Below are positions 32,480 through 41,399 of a stretch of 42,500 nt of DNA, piece after piece. The stretch covers positions 5,001 to 47,500 of the forward strand of contig CAUYUJ010004596.1 in NCBI GenBank assembly GCA_963575745.1, given 5' to 3'. Numbering within the stretch: position 1 is the first letter of the stretch; each line of letters begins with the position of its first letter. This DNA comes from Prorocentrum cordatum (taxonomy: Eukaryota; Sar; Dinophyceae; Prorocentrales; Prorocentraceae). The notes beneath the pieces were generated by a model. The model worked only from the letters and a program-made list of their open reading frames with translations, made no database searches and was not told where the DNA came from. Made by a program: the position numbers and the translations under genes.

Positions 32480-32816
32480 CTGGGAGGGCCCTCGACGCGG
32501 CCACGGGTGCCACCTCAACTGCTCGACACTTTCGCAGGTCGAATCCCACCAGTCCGCTGGGCGCACCCGTCGGTCGGAAGAAGCGGGCAGAAAAATGAAG
32601 TAGGAAAGCGTTGGAAATAGATCATGTTTCCGCCCGCCCCCCGAGGAGGAGGGACAAGGGAAAACCGCTAGACTCTTGAAATAGAAAAGCGCCGAATAGA
32701 AACTGGGATGTGAAGATCCAAACATACCAAGCCCAGCGCCCCAGATAATAATCCCCGGCGGATAGTTCAGTTCGGGAGGTCTGGCGGGAATAATCGACGA
32801 TTTTCCCGGCGAAGGC

Positions 32817-32870
32817 GACGATGATGATGATGATGATGATGCTGATGATGATGATGCTGATGATGATGAT
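32817..32870. repeat. (GAT)n triplet repeat
   Basis: ATGATG units with two GCTGATG breaks, about 54 bp. Confidence 0.9.
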
Positions 32871-32942
32871 CCCGGGCGCTCGCGCAGACTGACCTCGTAG
32901 ATCTGGGCGCAAGACAATATCGAGAGATCTCGTGTCTCGTGG

Positions 32943-33410
32943 CTACAACTTGCCTACGCAAGAGAGGTCCTTGGCGCTCCTGGCCAAGAAACCTCTCTTG
33001 AGCACGGCCTCGAAACACTCGCCCGCGCAGGCTCGGCACCCTGTGGAGCCGCCCTTGCGCGGGAGGCACCTGGTGCAGGCCTGAGCGGCAGCGCTTGCCT
33101 CCTCGAAGATGGCGCGCTTGGGCCCGACCGCCGCGGGGCCCTTGAAGGGCCTGGACTTGGCCTTGCTCATGGCCTTGGCCTTTGCCTTGGCCTTGGTCAT
33201 GTCGTTGCCGCCGGCCTCCTTGAGCACGTTGATCCACTCGTCGCCTCGGGCGCACATCGCGCCGATGCGCACGGGCGCCTGGCAGCCCTCGCCTCGGATC
33301 TCGCGCCGGGCGCGTTCGATCCAGCGACTCGCCCACAGGCCGCAGGACCAGGCGTCGGCCTGGAACGCGGGGTCGCTCCTCGCAGGGCAGGTCTCACCAG
33401 GGCCAATGGC
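32943..33410 (-). CDS. gene Y: Cys-rich protein, unknown function
   Basis: From about 33410 to the TAG at 32945-32943 one minus-strand frame is unbroken and nearly all codons end in G or C, so I take it as real coding sequence. No ATG is placed well at the start, so the beginning is probably a splice site (for example GCGTTCCAG near 33360). The middle has a Lys-Ala repeat (KAKAKAKAMSKAKS). The last 50 residues carry seven Cys in the pattern CTRCLPRKGGSTGCRACAGE followed by two more Cys, which looks like a small metal-binding or disulphide domain. It starts about 145 bp after the stop of gene X on the same strand. No family is recognised. Confidence 0.6.
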   Translation of the reverse strand, partial: AIGPGETCPARSDPAFQADAWSCGLWASRWIERARREIRGEGCQAPVRIGAMCARGDEWINVLKEAGGNDMTKAKAKAKAMSKAKSRPFKGPAAVGPKRAIFEEASAAAQACTRCLPRKGGSTGCRACAGECFEAVLKRGFLARSAKDLSCVGKL

Positions 33411-33552
33411 GCCAAGGGCGGCACGTGCGAACCCCACCCACAATTTCAAAGGAGGAGTGCGGGGTTCACTGAATTCGGCACCCCCCGAGCAAAGAACCCG
33501 ACCTCCCCTCTCAGAAATCGCGGGGTGTAGGTGTGAGTTCGCATGTGGCCCT

Positions 33553-36166
33553 CTAAGCCTGCTTGGCGTTCTCGGACGCCTGCTCGAGGGCGTCGCGGCA
33601 CTCCACCGCGACGCCCCCGCCGACCCTCGACACCTTCGCGGGCGTTGCTATAAATGCCCCCTGCCAAAGGTGCCTCCAGGATTCGCTCCAAAACGGAACG
33701 AAAAACTGGCGGCACCTTGGGGCAGGGACAACTGCAGCAACCACCGACCTTAACGTCAGTATAGCGCGCGGGCGCCTCGGAGTGCACGCAGATCAAGACG
33801 TGCTCGGCCTCGCGGACTCTCCTGGCCCACCGCCCCTGCCCCTCGGGCCGCCGGGCGGCGGGTTCGCCTTCGCCCCGGCCCTCTCGAGCCCAGGCGACGG
33901 CCACCGAGAGCTCCACCGCCAGAACGGTCTCGAGAACGCCCACGCGCTCCTCGATCTCGCACAGCAGCGCGCGCACTGCGCCCAGCTCGAGGGCGTCGCC
34001 CTCGACGATCTGCTCGCAGTTCACGATCGCGCACTCCGTGGCGAGCTCGGCGCGGCGAACCACTTGGTCTGGCGCCAGTCGAGCCTGCGCGGACTGGGGA
34101 ACATGCGGCCCTGCTCGATCGTGACCTGTGGCGCTCGGGATTCACAGACACTCGCGAGCTTCCGCCTGATTCCTCTTCGTGGCTTCGAGGTTCCGCCGTC
34201 GCTTCCGTCGCCAATTTTCCGCCAACTTCCGCCGATTCCGCCGTCGCTTCCGCCGTCTCCGCTAGCTCCCGCTAGCTTCCGCCGCACCAGGCGGAAGCAG
34301 GCGGAAGCAGGCGGAAGCTAACGAGTGCCCGCGAGCCTCCGAGCCTCGCTGCTCTCGATCTGGGAGATCGCCGCGGCCCCCACCTCGTGGACGCGCAGGC
34401 GGCGCGCGCCCTGCACTCTGCCGCGCCCGCCCTCGTGGACCCCCTCCTCGGCGACGCGGGGCGCCTTGCCGTGCCGGGGGGGGTCCTCGCAAGCCTCGAA
34501 GCCTGTTTTCGCCGTGGTATTCGCTTTCTCCTTGGCGTTCTTCTCCGCTTGCGTCTTGGCCATGAACTTCTGGGAGAAGCTCGCCTTGGCCTTCGGCGCC
34601 CTGCCTGCGAGCTTCGCTTTGGCCACGCCGCGGCCCAGGTGCTCGAGCGAGGCCTCGCCGCCAGTCTCGGCCATCGCGCGCTGCCACTCGCGCTGCAACT
34701 TGCCCAGGAACTGGCCGGAGAACTTGGACGCCCACCTGTTCTTGCGTTGACTTGTTCGCGCCGCCTTGAGTCGGTTCTCGAGGGCGCACGGGAACTGGAT
34801 CTCCTCGATCCGCCCCCCTGGCGCTCAGAGCACATCCTTCTGCTCGTCGGTGAGCTCGAGGCCCAGTGCTCGGAGCTCCAGGAGGCAGGGGTTCTCGTCC
34901 TTCTCGCAGTCCCCGGGCAAGTCGTCGAGGTGGAAGCAGTTCCCGTCGAGGACGCCCCACTCGGGAACGGGCGGCAGGCACGCGCTCGCCAGCTCGACGC
35001 CGCGGCCGGGCTCGACGGACTTGCTCCACGGCCCCGCGCCCGCGACGACCTTGAGCTCGCCCTGCTCTGTCGGCTGGTTCGCGAGCATTTGATTCGCACG
35101 CAGCCCTTGGAGCGGCACCGCGCCCTTGTTGTTCTCGCGGAAGCGGGCGCAGGCCTCGGCGACGCAGTAAAGGCACTCGTAGGGCACCCATTGGGTCGGG
35201 GACTTGCACCGTTTCTCGGGCTCGGCCTCGGCCTTCTGGACCCAGTCCTGCTCCACGGCCCAACGCATCTCGGCCTCGACCTCTCGCATCACGGCCTTGG
35301 GCTGGCTGGGCTCGCGGGCGCCCGACCCCTGCAAGAAGCTCGCAACGTCGGGGGCCATGGGCGCGTAGACCACATTCTCGAGCCACGCTCGGAGCGCCAC
35401 CGCCTCGGCCAACTGGCTCGAGAGGCAGCCTGCGAACACGAGGCTCCGGCCGCGCTGCTGCTCGACGAAGTCGATGGCCCAGGAAGCGACGAGCTCGCCC
35501 ACCCAGGCCCGGGCTGCCCCCACACGTCAATGGCCTCGAAGGCCCTCGCGCGATCCCCATCGGAGAACTCGAGCAGAGCGTTGCGCCAGCCCTTGAGCAA
35601 TGCTCCTGGGGGCTCGCCTGCTCGGAAGCGCTCCGCCTCGCCGTCGCCCCGCTCGTTGGCGACGTCGCGCCGCCAGGTGCCCTCCTCGAGGTTCACGTCG
35701 CTCAATCGGCAGCGCCTTGCGCAGGGGGCGAGGAGCACGCTGCGCTTCTTGGCGGACTCGGACCCCTGCTCGGGTCGAACCAGCCCTCGGCTGCGGAGAC
35801 GCTGATGAGGGTGATCCTGTACTTGCCCCCTGCGCTCGAGTAAACTTGGTCCACTTGCTCCTTCTGGTCAGGGTGCTCTGCCAAATTCTCGGCCTTCTCG
35901 GCCGCGAAGGCTGCCTTGCCCCCCTCGACCTGCGTCTCGCGGAACTTGCGGCGGAGGTTCTGGATGCGACTCTTGGCGCCTGCAGCGTAGATCCCCCACT
36001 CGCGGACGCACGCTTGCTCCTCGCCTCGGAGCGTGAGCCAGAGCGCGGCGGCGTCGACGACGACCGCGCTCGCGCTGGGGGCGAAGGTCTCGGGGCCCCC
36101 GACGAAGAGGCCGAGGTCCTCGGAGCCCCCCTCGCCACCTGGTGCACGAACATACTGGGGTAAACC

Positions 36167-36233
<67 letters not shown>

Positions 36234-36844
36234 ACAGTAGTAGTAACAGTAGTAGTAGTAGTAACTGTAGTACTAGTAGTAGTAGAAGTAGTAGTAGAAG
36301 TAGTAGTGGTCGTGGTGTTGGTAGTGGTACTGGTAGTGGTAGTGGTAGTGGTAGTAGTGTTAGTAGTAGCAGTAGTAGCAGTAGTAGCAGTAGTAGCAGT
36401 AGTAGCAGTAGTAGTAGTAGTAGTAGCAGTAGTAGTAGTAGTAGTAGTAGTCGTAGCAATAGTAGTAGTAGTAGTAGTAGTAATAGTAGTAGTAGTAGTA
36501 ATAATAATAGTAGTAGTGGTAGCTACCTTAGTTTGGCTCGTAGTAGTACTTACTAGTAGTGGTAGTAGGAGTTACTGCTAGTCGTGGAAAAGAGTATCAA
36601 CACTATTAGTAGTGGTAGTAATAGTAATAGTAATTACTAGTAGTAACAGTTTCTACTAGTCGTCGTCGTAGTACTAATAGTAGCTGCTAGCAGCACTCGT
36701 AGTAGCTGGTAGTAGTAATAAAAGTATTGGCAGGAGTAAAAATAAAAAAGTAGTTCCTACACTTTCTGTTTCCACTACTGCTACTACTACTACTACTTCT
36801 ACTACTACTACTACTACTACTACTACTATTACGACTATTACTAG

Positions 36845-36916
<72 letters not shown>

Positions 36917-37100
36917 GACTACTACTACTACGACCACAGCTACTACTACGAAAAAACTAGTACTACTACTACTGCTACTACTATTACTACCACTACCACT
37001 ACTACTACGACTGCTGCTACGACTACGACTACGACTACGACTACGACTACTACTACTACTCCTACTAATACTACTACTACTACTACTACCACTACCACTG

Positions 37101-37149
<49 letters not shown>

Positions 37150-37160
37150 GACTACTACTG

Positions 37161-37203
<43 letters not shown>

Positions 37204-38567
37204 CTGTCAGCCGTGGCCCAGGTCAGCTTGGCCTTGTTCTTGCTGAGAGTCTGAAGCTTCTGGTCGGAGAGGCGCCGGCCCCTGCGCCCGCTCGCGCGCA
37301 GCCTCGGGGTGGCGAACTCGCACGCCCACTTCAAGTCCTTGTTGCACGTCTGGTTGTTCTGGAAGGTCTTCAGGCGCATGGACGCCCCCCCCCGTGGACC
37401 TCGGCGCTGTAGCTCTTGCGGCCCACCTTCTGCAGGCGGAGCTGCTTGTCCTGCTCGGAGGCCAGCTCGTCGCGCAGCCGCGTCAGGACGGGCTTCTTCC
37501 TGACCTCGCGGCCGCGCTCGCGCCCCCGCTTGAACTGGCACTTCAGGCGGCGCACGACGCCCTCGAGCGGGCGCTCGGCGGTGACCATACCGGCGCCGTC
37601 GCGGGACACCCCGGCGCCCTGACTCGCGCGCCCGCCGCGGTTCGGGCGGGCGAACCCGCGAGCTCGGAGGCCGTTCTTGCCGGGCCTCCCCGCGGCAACC
37701 TCCATCTCGAGAGCTGCTCGAAGCCCGCGCCATCTCGCGACCGCATCGCGGCCCCAGCGCCACTGCGCGCGGTTTGGCCTTCGCGGCGCTGGGCAGGGGG
37801 AGGGCGAACTTCTCGATGCCGTGCTCGTCCGCGCGCTTGCTCCAGTCGAGGCAGATCTGGAGCTTGGACTGCGCTGTCGGGTCTCGTCGCAGCGCGGGCG
37901 CAGCTCGGGGCTTGCGCGCCCCCTTGCACTCCGCCAGCTTCCCCTGGGCCTGCCGCTCTGGCCGCAGCCCTGCTTCGCGCCGCGGCCGAAGTCGCCCGAC
38001 GAGAGGGCCTGGCCATCGGCGCTCGCAGGCTTTCGGGGCGCGGCCGCGGCCGCGACTCGCTCCTGGGGGGGGGGGGCGCCAGTGGCCCCACAGTTGACCC
38101 GCATAATATGGGCGCGCGGCAAGGACGCAAGGGCCTTGGGAGGCCCACGCCGACACTGTTCGAGCGGGGCTGGCCTGCGAAAGTTGAGGGTTGCCCATCC
38201 TGCCCAAGGTCTTTAATTTGCAATGACCGATTATTTTGAATCGTTTTCAATCTCGCACGCAGGGGCGCCCACGGCGGGCACCCAGCGGGGGCATTCGGGG
38301 CCGGGGGGGGGGGGGGAGAGAAGGGGGGGGGAGGGGAGGGGAGGAGGAGGAGGCGGAAGAGGAGGAAGAAGACGACAAGGGGAGATCCTCATCTGCTCTC
38401 TCAGCCTCGAGCCTCTTGGACTCGAGGTCCTCGAAGAAGCTCGCAGCAGACTCGGCGCTCTCGCAGGGGGGTGCCCGCAGCTTCTCGCGAGAGCACGGCG
38501 TCTCGGAGGGCGAGCTCGCGAGACCCCAGAGGCTCGACGAGCTCGTCTGCTTTGTCGGCGCTGTCAT
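33553..38567 (-). CDS. gene X: multi-exon protein of unknown function, five exons
   Basis: The ATG at 38567-38565 lies 42 nt after a relict spliced leader. Proposed exons are 38567-about 38390, 38062-37204, 36154-34323, 34125-33745 and 33647-33553 (TAG). Exon frames were chosen by near-total G/C at third positions. Junctions 37204/36154, 34323/34125 and 33745/33647 use GT-AG and keep the frame (phases 2, 1 and 1). Exon 1 is Ser-rich and acidic, and exon 2 is basic. Exon 3 is long, with helical segments such as GAKSRIQNLRRKFRETQ, a CLYCVAEAC pair and a Lys-Ala-rich end. Exon 4 includes ALCEIEERVGV-like helices. One TGA (34827-34825) lies in exon 3, and frame shifts sit in G or C runs near 36128, 35765 and 35515. 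I recognise no domain. The product could be nuclear and nucleic-acid binding, but only from charge. Confidence 0.6.
33648..33744 (-). other. 97-bp GT-AG intron of gene X, hairpin (introner-like)
   Basis: On the minus strand the donor is GTCG|GTGGTT and the acceptor TTTATAG|CAACG. Splicing keeps the frame (phase 1). Plus-strand bases 33659-33689 pair with 33695-33727 in inverted orientation with about 27 of 31 matches, leaving a loop of about five bases. An outer six-base pair (33644-33649 with 33736-33741) reaches across the 3' splice site. Nearly the whole intron can thus fold as one hairpin, like the inverted-repeat introner elements known from dinoflagellates and other algae. Confidence 0.75.
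34126..34322 (-). other. 197-bp GT-AG intron of gene X with terminal inverted repeats
   Basis: On the minus strand the donor is GGGCACTC|GTTAGC and the acceptor CGCCACAG|GTCACG, phase 1, and the joined codon is CGT. A 22-base terminal inverted repeat is seen between about 34151-34172 and 34316-34337, with 19 matches including a perfect 12-mer (AGCTTCCGCCTG with its complement). The left repeat spans the donor site. The inside is a GGCGGAA-rich minisatellite. Read without splicing the frame meets a TAG inside the repeat (34320-34318). Confidence 0.7.
36155..37203 (-). other. 1049-bp GT-AG intron of gene X made of inverted GTA/TAC microsatellite
   Basis: The exon ends GCT GAC AG at 37204 and the next bases are GTAGTAGTA. 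The intron closes with TTTACCCCAG before TATGTTCG (36154). The first half of the intron transcript is (GUA)n (37203 to about 36770) and the second half (UAC)n (about 36540 to 36165), which are complementary, with a mixed spacer of about 230 bases. The joined codon is AGT, and the frame after it has G/C-ending codons up to a G6 run where one shift is needed. Confidence 0.7.
38063..38389 (-). other. probable first intron of gene X, borders uncertain
   Basis: The 3' end is a C12 tract followed by CAG (AG at 38064-38063), a good acceptor. The 5' border is not clear, since no GT keeps the frame in an obvious way. The inside is C- and G-run rich, with a Ser-coding TCC tract at its start. Confidence 0.4.
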
Positions 38568-38609
38568 CGGAGCCCCGCTGCAAAGCTGCGACGGCTCGAA
38601 GCACAAATC

Positions 38610-38631
38610 CTCGAGCCAACGTGGCTACGGA
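38610..38631 (-). other. relict dinoflagellate spliced leader before gene X
   Basis: Twenty-two bases on the minus strand match the dinoflagellate spliced leader at 19 positions. CCGTAGCCA and TTGGCTC are intact, and the mismatches are at leader positions 11, 12 and 20. The first base (T) is allowed at the variable leader start. The leader is followed by 42 nt and then the gene X ATG, the layout of a mature mRNA 5' end. Confidence 0.75.
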
Positions 38632-38639
38632 CAGTTGCG

Positions 38640-38900
38640 GGCTCCTGGCTGTTGTTGGTTTGTCGTTGTTCGCTTCTTCTTGTTGTCAGCGTTATGTTGT
38701 TAGCTCGTCGTTGGTAGCTTCTCGTTGTTCGCTTGTGATTGTCGCTTGCATTGTTGCTGTTGTGGCTTGCTGTCGCACTGGTTGCTGGTGCTGCTGTCGT
38801 GATTGCTGCTGCTCGTGTCGTTGTTGGTGGCGCCGTTGTTTTGCTGGTTGCTGTTACTGTTGTGCGTGTTGTTGCTGCTGGTGCTTGCGCGTGCCTGCGT
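38640..38900. repeat. CAA/TTG-rich interspersed repeat, copy 1
   Basis: A TTG-rich stretch on the plus strand shares blocks such as TTGTTGCTGTTGTGGCTTGC and GGTTGCTGGTGCTG with 39800-39975. It fills the 280-bp gap between gene W and gene X. Confidence 0.75.
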
Positions 38901-38915
38901 TGCAGCTGTCGTCGG

Positions 38916-39715
38916 TCACGTTGCTCTGGCCCCTGTCTCTCGTTTCTTCCCCGGCGCCCTCGAGGCCGGCAGCCACCTCGCTCGGAGCCCCCAGCACCTC
39001 GCCCTGACTCTGCCCGAAGGCACATCGCTCAGAGCCCCCAGCGCCTCAAGGATAAGACGGGACTTGGAGCCGAGGCAGAAGGCGAGGCAGAGCTCGGCAT
39101 CGAGCGCAAGGCATCGCGACGCCTTGCCGACGCCGGCTTGCAACGGCGGCTGCACTTCTTCTTCTTATCGGGCTCGACCTTGCAGGAGTCCTGCTTGAGC
39201 TTCTTGTCCTCGGGTTTCCCGTCGTCGAAGCTCTTGCCCTCGAGCTTGCTGGAGCCCTCCAGCCTCTTGTCCGAAAGCTTTTTCTCAAGGTGAGCGTTGC
39301 CCCCGAGCTTGCTGTTGTTCTGAAGCTTCTTGTCGTCGAGCTTGCAGGAGTCCAGCTTGACCTTCTTGTCCTCGAGCTTCTCGTCGCCCAGGCTCTTGTC
39401 CTCGGGCTTGCTGGCGCCCTCCCCCAGCGCGGTTGGCTGCGCCCCCTCGTGCTGCTCGACGCCGCCCTCGGTCTTCACCGCCTCGAAATTCTCGGTCTGC
39501 GCGCCGCCCGGCGCCCGCTCGTCGCCCTGCGTTTGCTCGACGAGGAACATCGGCGAGACGACGCTCTCGCTGTCCAGCTCGGCCACCCTCGTTGCCGGGG
39601 CGGAGAACGGGCTTGGAATGCTTGACCCCGAATGGGCCACGGAAAATGTTGCGTCCTCAGCGGGCTTGACCCGAACAGCGCTTGCACCACAGAGCTTGCG
39701 CCCATTGCACCACAT
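38916..39715 (-). CDS. gene W: Lys-rich charged protein, unknown function
   Basis: An ATG at 39715-39713 opens a frame with strongly G/C-ending codons. The first 90 residues contain few charges, then acidic sequence (AELDSESVVSP). A Lys- and Asp-rich part follows with an internal repeat: KPEDKSLGDEKLEDKKVKLD and a later related copy GKSFDDGKPEDKKLKQDSCK. After KKKKCSRRC the frame shifts near 39140. The other frame, also G/C-ending, continues as ASRCLALDAELCLAF to a TGA at 38916. The protein would be soluble and highly charged, perhaps nuclear or coiled, which is inference only. Copies of one CAA-rich repeat lie on both sides. Confidence 0.55.
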
Positions 39716-39799
39716 AGCCTGCACCACCTCGGCGATGCATCGGCGGGCCTCGGCGATGCATCGGCGACGCGGCGGGCTTGGCCTGCGCTGTCGTGGCAA

Positions 39800-39975
39800 C
39801 TGTTGTTTGTGCTGTTGTTGTTTGTCTTGTTGCTGTTGTGGCTTGCTGTTGCACCGGTTGCTGGTGCTGTCGTTGTGATTGTCATTGATTGTGTTGTTGT
39901 TGGTGGTGTTGCTTTGCTGGTTGCTGTCGCTGTCGTGGCTGCTATTGTTTGTGTTTTTGTTGTTGTGTGTGTGAA
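39800..39975. repeat. CAA/TTG-rich interspersed repeat, copy 2
   Basis: About 130 bp align with 38753-38885 in the same orientation, differing by scattered bases. It lies just upstream of gene W on the minus strand. Confidence 0.75.
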
Positions 39976-40215
39976 TATGTGAGTGCGTGTGTAAATGTGT
40001 CTGTGTGTGTTCGAGAGCGCGCGTGCGTGTGCGTGTGTTTGAGCGAGTGTGTGCGTGTGTGCGCGAGTGTGCGTGCGCGCTGTTTGTGTGTATGTATGCG
40101 TGCGTGTGTGCGTGTATGCGTGCGTGTGCGTGTGCGTGTGGGTGCGTGAGTGTGTGAGTGTGCGTGCGTGTGCGCGTGTTATTGTGCTTGTGCGCGCGCG
40201 CGTACGCGCGCGCGT
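39976..40215. repeat. TG/CG alternating purine-pyrimidine tract
   Basis: About 240 bp of TGTG, TGCG and CGCG with short breaks. Such alternation can take up the Z-DNA form. The His-Thr open frames across it are products of the repeat. Confidence 0.85.
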
Positions 40216-40220
40216 GACCG

Positions 40221-41180
40221 CCAGGCGTCGAGGCTCGATCCTCGAGTCCCGGATCGAGGACCCACGATCCTCGAGTCCAAGCTTGGCGATCCTCGGATAT
40301 AGCATCCGACGAGCTCGCAGATGCCCCAGACCAAGATCTCCGATCTTCGATCCGAAGATCGAGGATCGAGCCTGCTTGATGGCCGTCTAGGCCCGAGGAC
40401 GGCGACGAGGGAAATCGACGATCGCCGAGGCTCGACCCTCGATGGTCGGATCGCGAACCCGAGATCTTCGAGTCCAAGCTTGACGATCCTCGGATCCAGG
40501 ATCCAAGGCGCTGCGCTCGAAGATGCTCGGAACCGAGATCTCGGGCCCTCGATCCGGGGGTCGGGAATCGAGCCTCCTCGATGGCGCCCTGGGCCCGAGG
40601 ACGGCGACGGGGACGATCGACCATCGCCGAGGATTGATCCTCGATCCTCGGATCGCGAACCCGAGATCTTCGAGTCCAAGCTTGACGATCCTCGGATCTA
40701 GGATCCAAGGCACTCGAAGGTGCTCGGAAGCATAATGTCGAATCCCCGATCCGAGGATCGAGGATCGAGCCTGCTTGATGGCAGTCTGGGCCCGAGGACG
40801 GCGACGAGGGAGATCGACGATCGCCGAGGATCGATCCTCGATCCTCGGATCGCGAAACCGAGATCTTCGAGCCCAAGCGTGGCGATCCTGGGATATAGGA
40901 TCCAAGGCGCTCAAAGATGCTCAAATACAGGATCTCGGGTCCTCGATCATAGGATCGAAAATCGAGCCTCCTCGATGGCTGTCTGGGCCTGACGACGGCG
41001 ACGGGGGCGATCGACGATCGCCGAGGTTCCATCCTCGATCCTTGGATCACGAACACGAGATCTTCGAGTCCAAGCTTGGCGATCCTCGGATCTAGAATCC
41101 GAGGTGCTCGAAGATTCTCGGAACCAAGATCTCGGATCCTCGATCCGAGGATGGAGGATCGAGCCCGCTTGATTGCTCGA
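40221..41180. repeat. ~198-bp GATC-rich satellite, about 4.8 copies
   Basis: The block GCCCGAGGACGGCGAC occurs at 40391, 40593 and 40790 and in variant form at 40987, giving periods of 202, 197 and 197 bp. Each unit holds many short palindromes around GATCCTCGGATC and a conserved GAGATCTTCGAGTCCAAGCT block. The minus-strand open frame through it is repeat-derived. Confidence 0.9.
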
Positions 41181-41399
41181 CGCTGGATCGAGGGTCACTC
41201 GGCGAGAGGGTGGAGTAGTGCCCCGCAGCTAGGAACGCCACTCGCGCGCGCTCGAACGCTCGCTTGGAGCTTGGAAGCAGACGGGGCTCGAGCGCGCGCC
41301 TCGAGACGCTCGCGCGGCACCCTCGTAGCGAAAGGCACGGGGGCGCTTGGATCGGGACGCCCGCACGCCTGGCGCTCGCCGCTCGCCGCCGCTCGGCTC
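41181..41399. other. 3' flank of gene V
   Basis: GC-rich, between the gene V stop and the satellite. No feature is seen. Confidence 0.35.

Noticed and set aside
31850-32917. 355-codon minus-strand ORF
   Set aside because: It crosses GAT and GGA repeats and AT-rich sequence without codon bias. The short exon at 32479-32335 uses another frame.
39029-41056. One 675-codon minus-strand frame taken as a single gene
   Set aside because: It joins gene W to the TG tract and the 198-bp satellite. Only the part below about 39715 has coding style.
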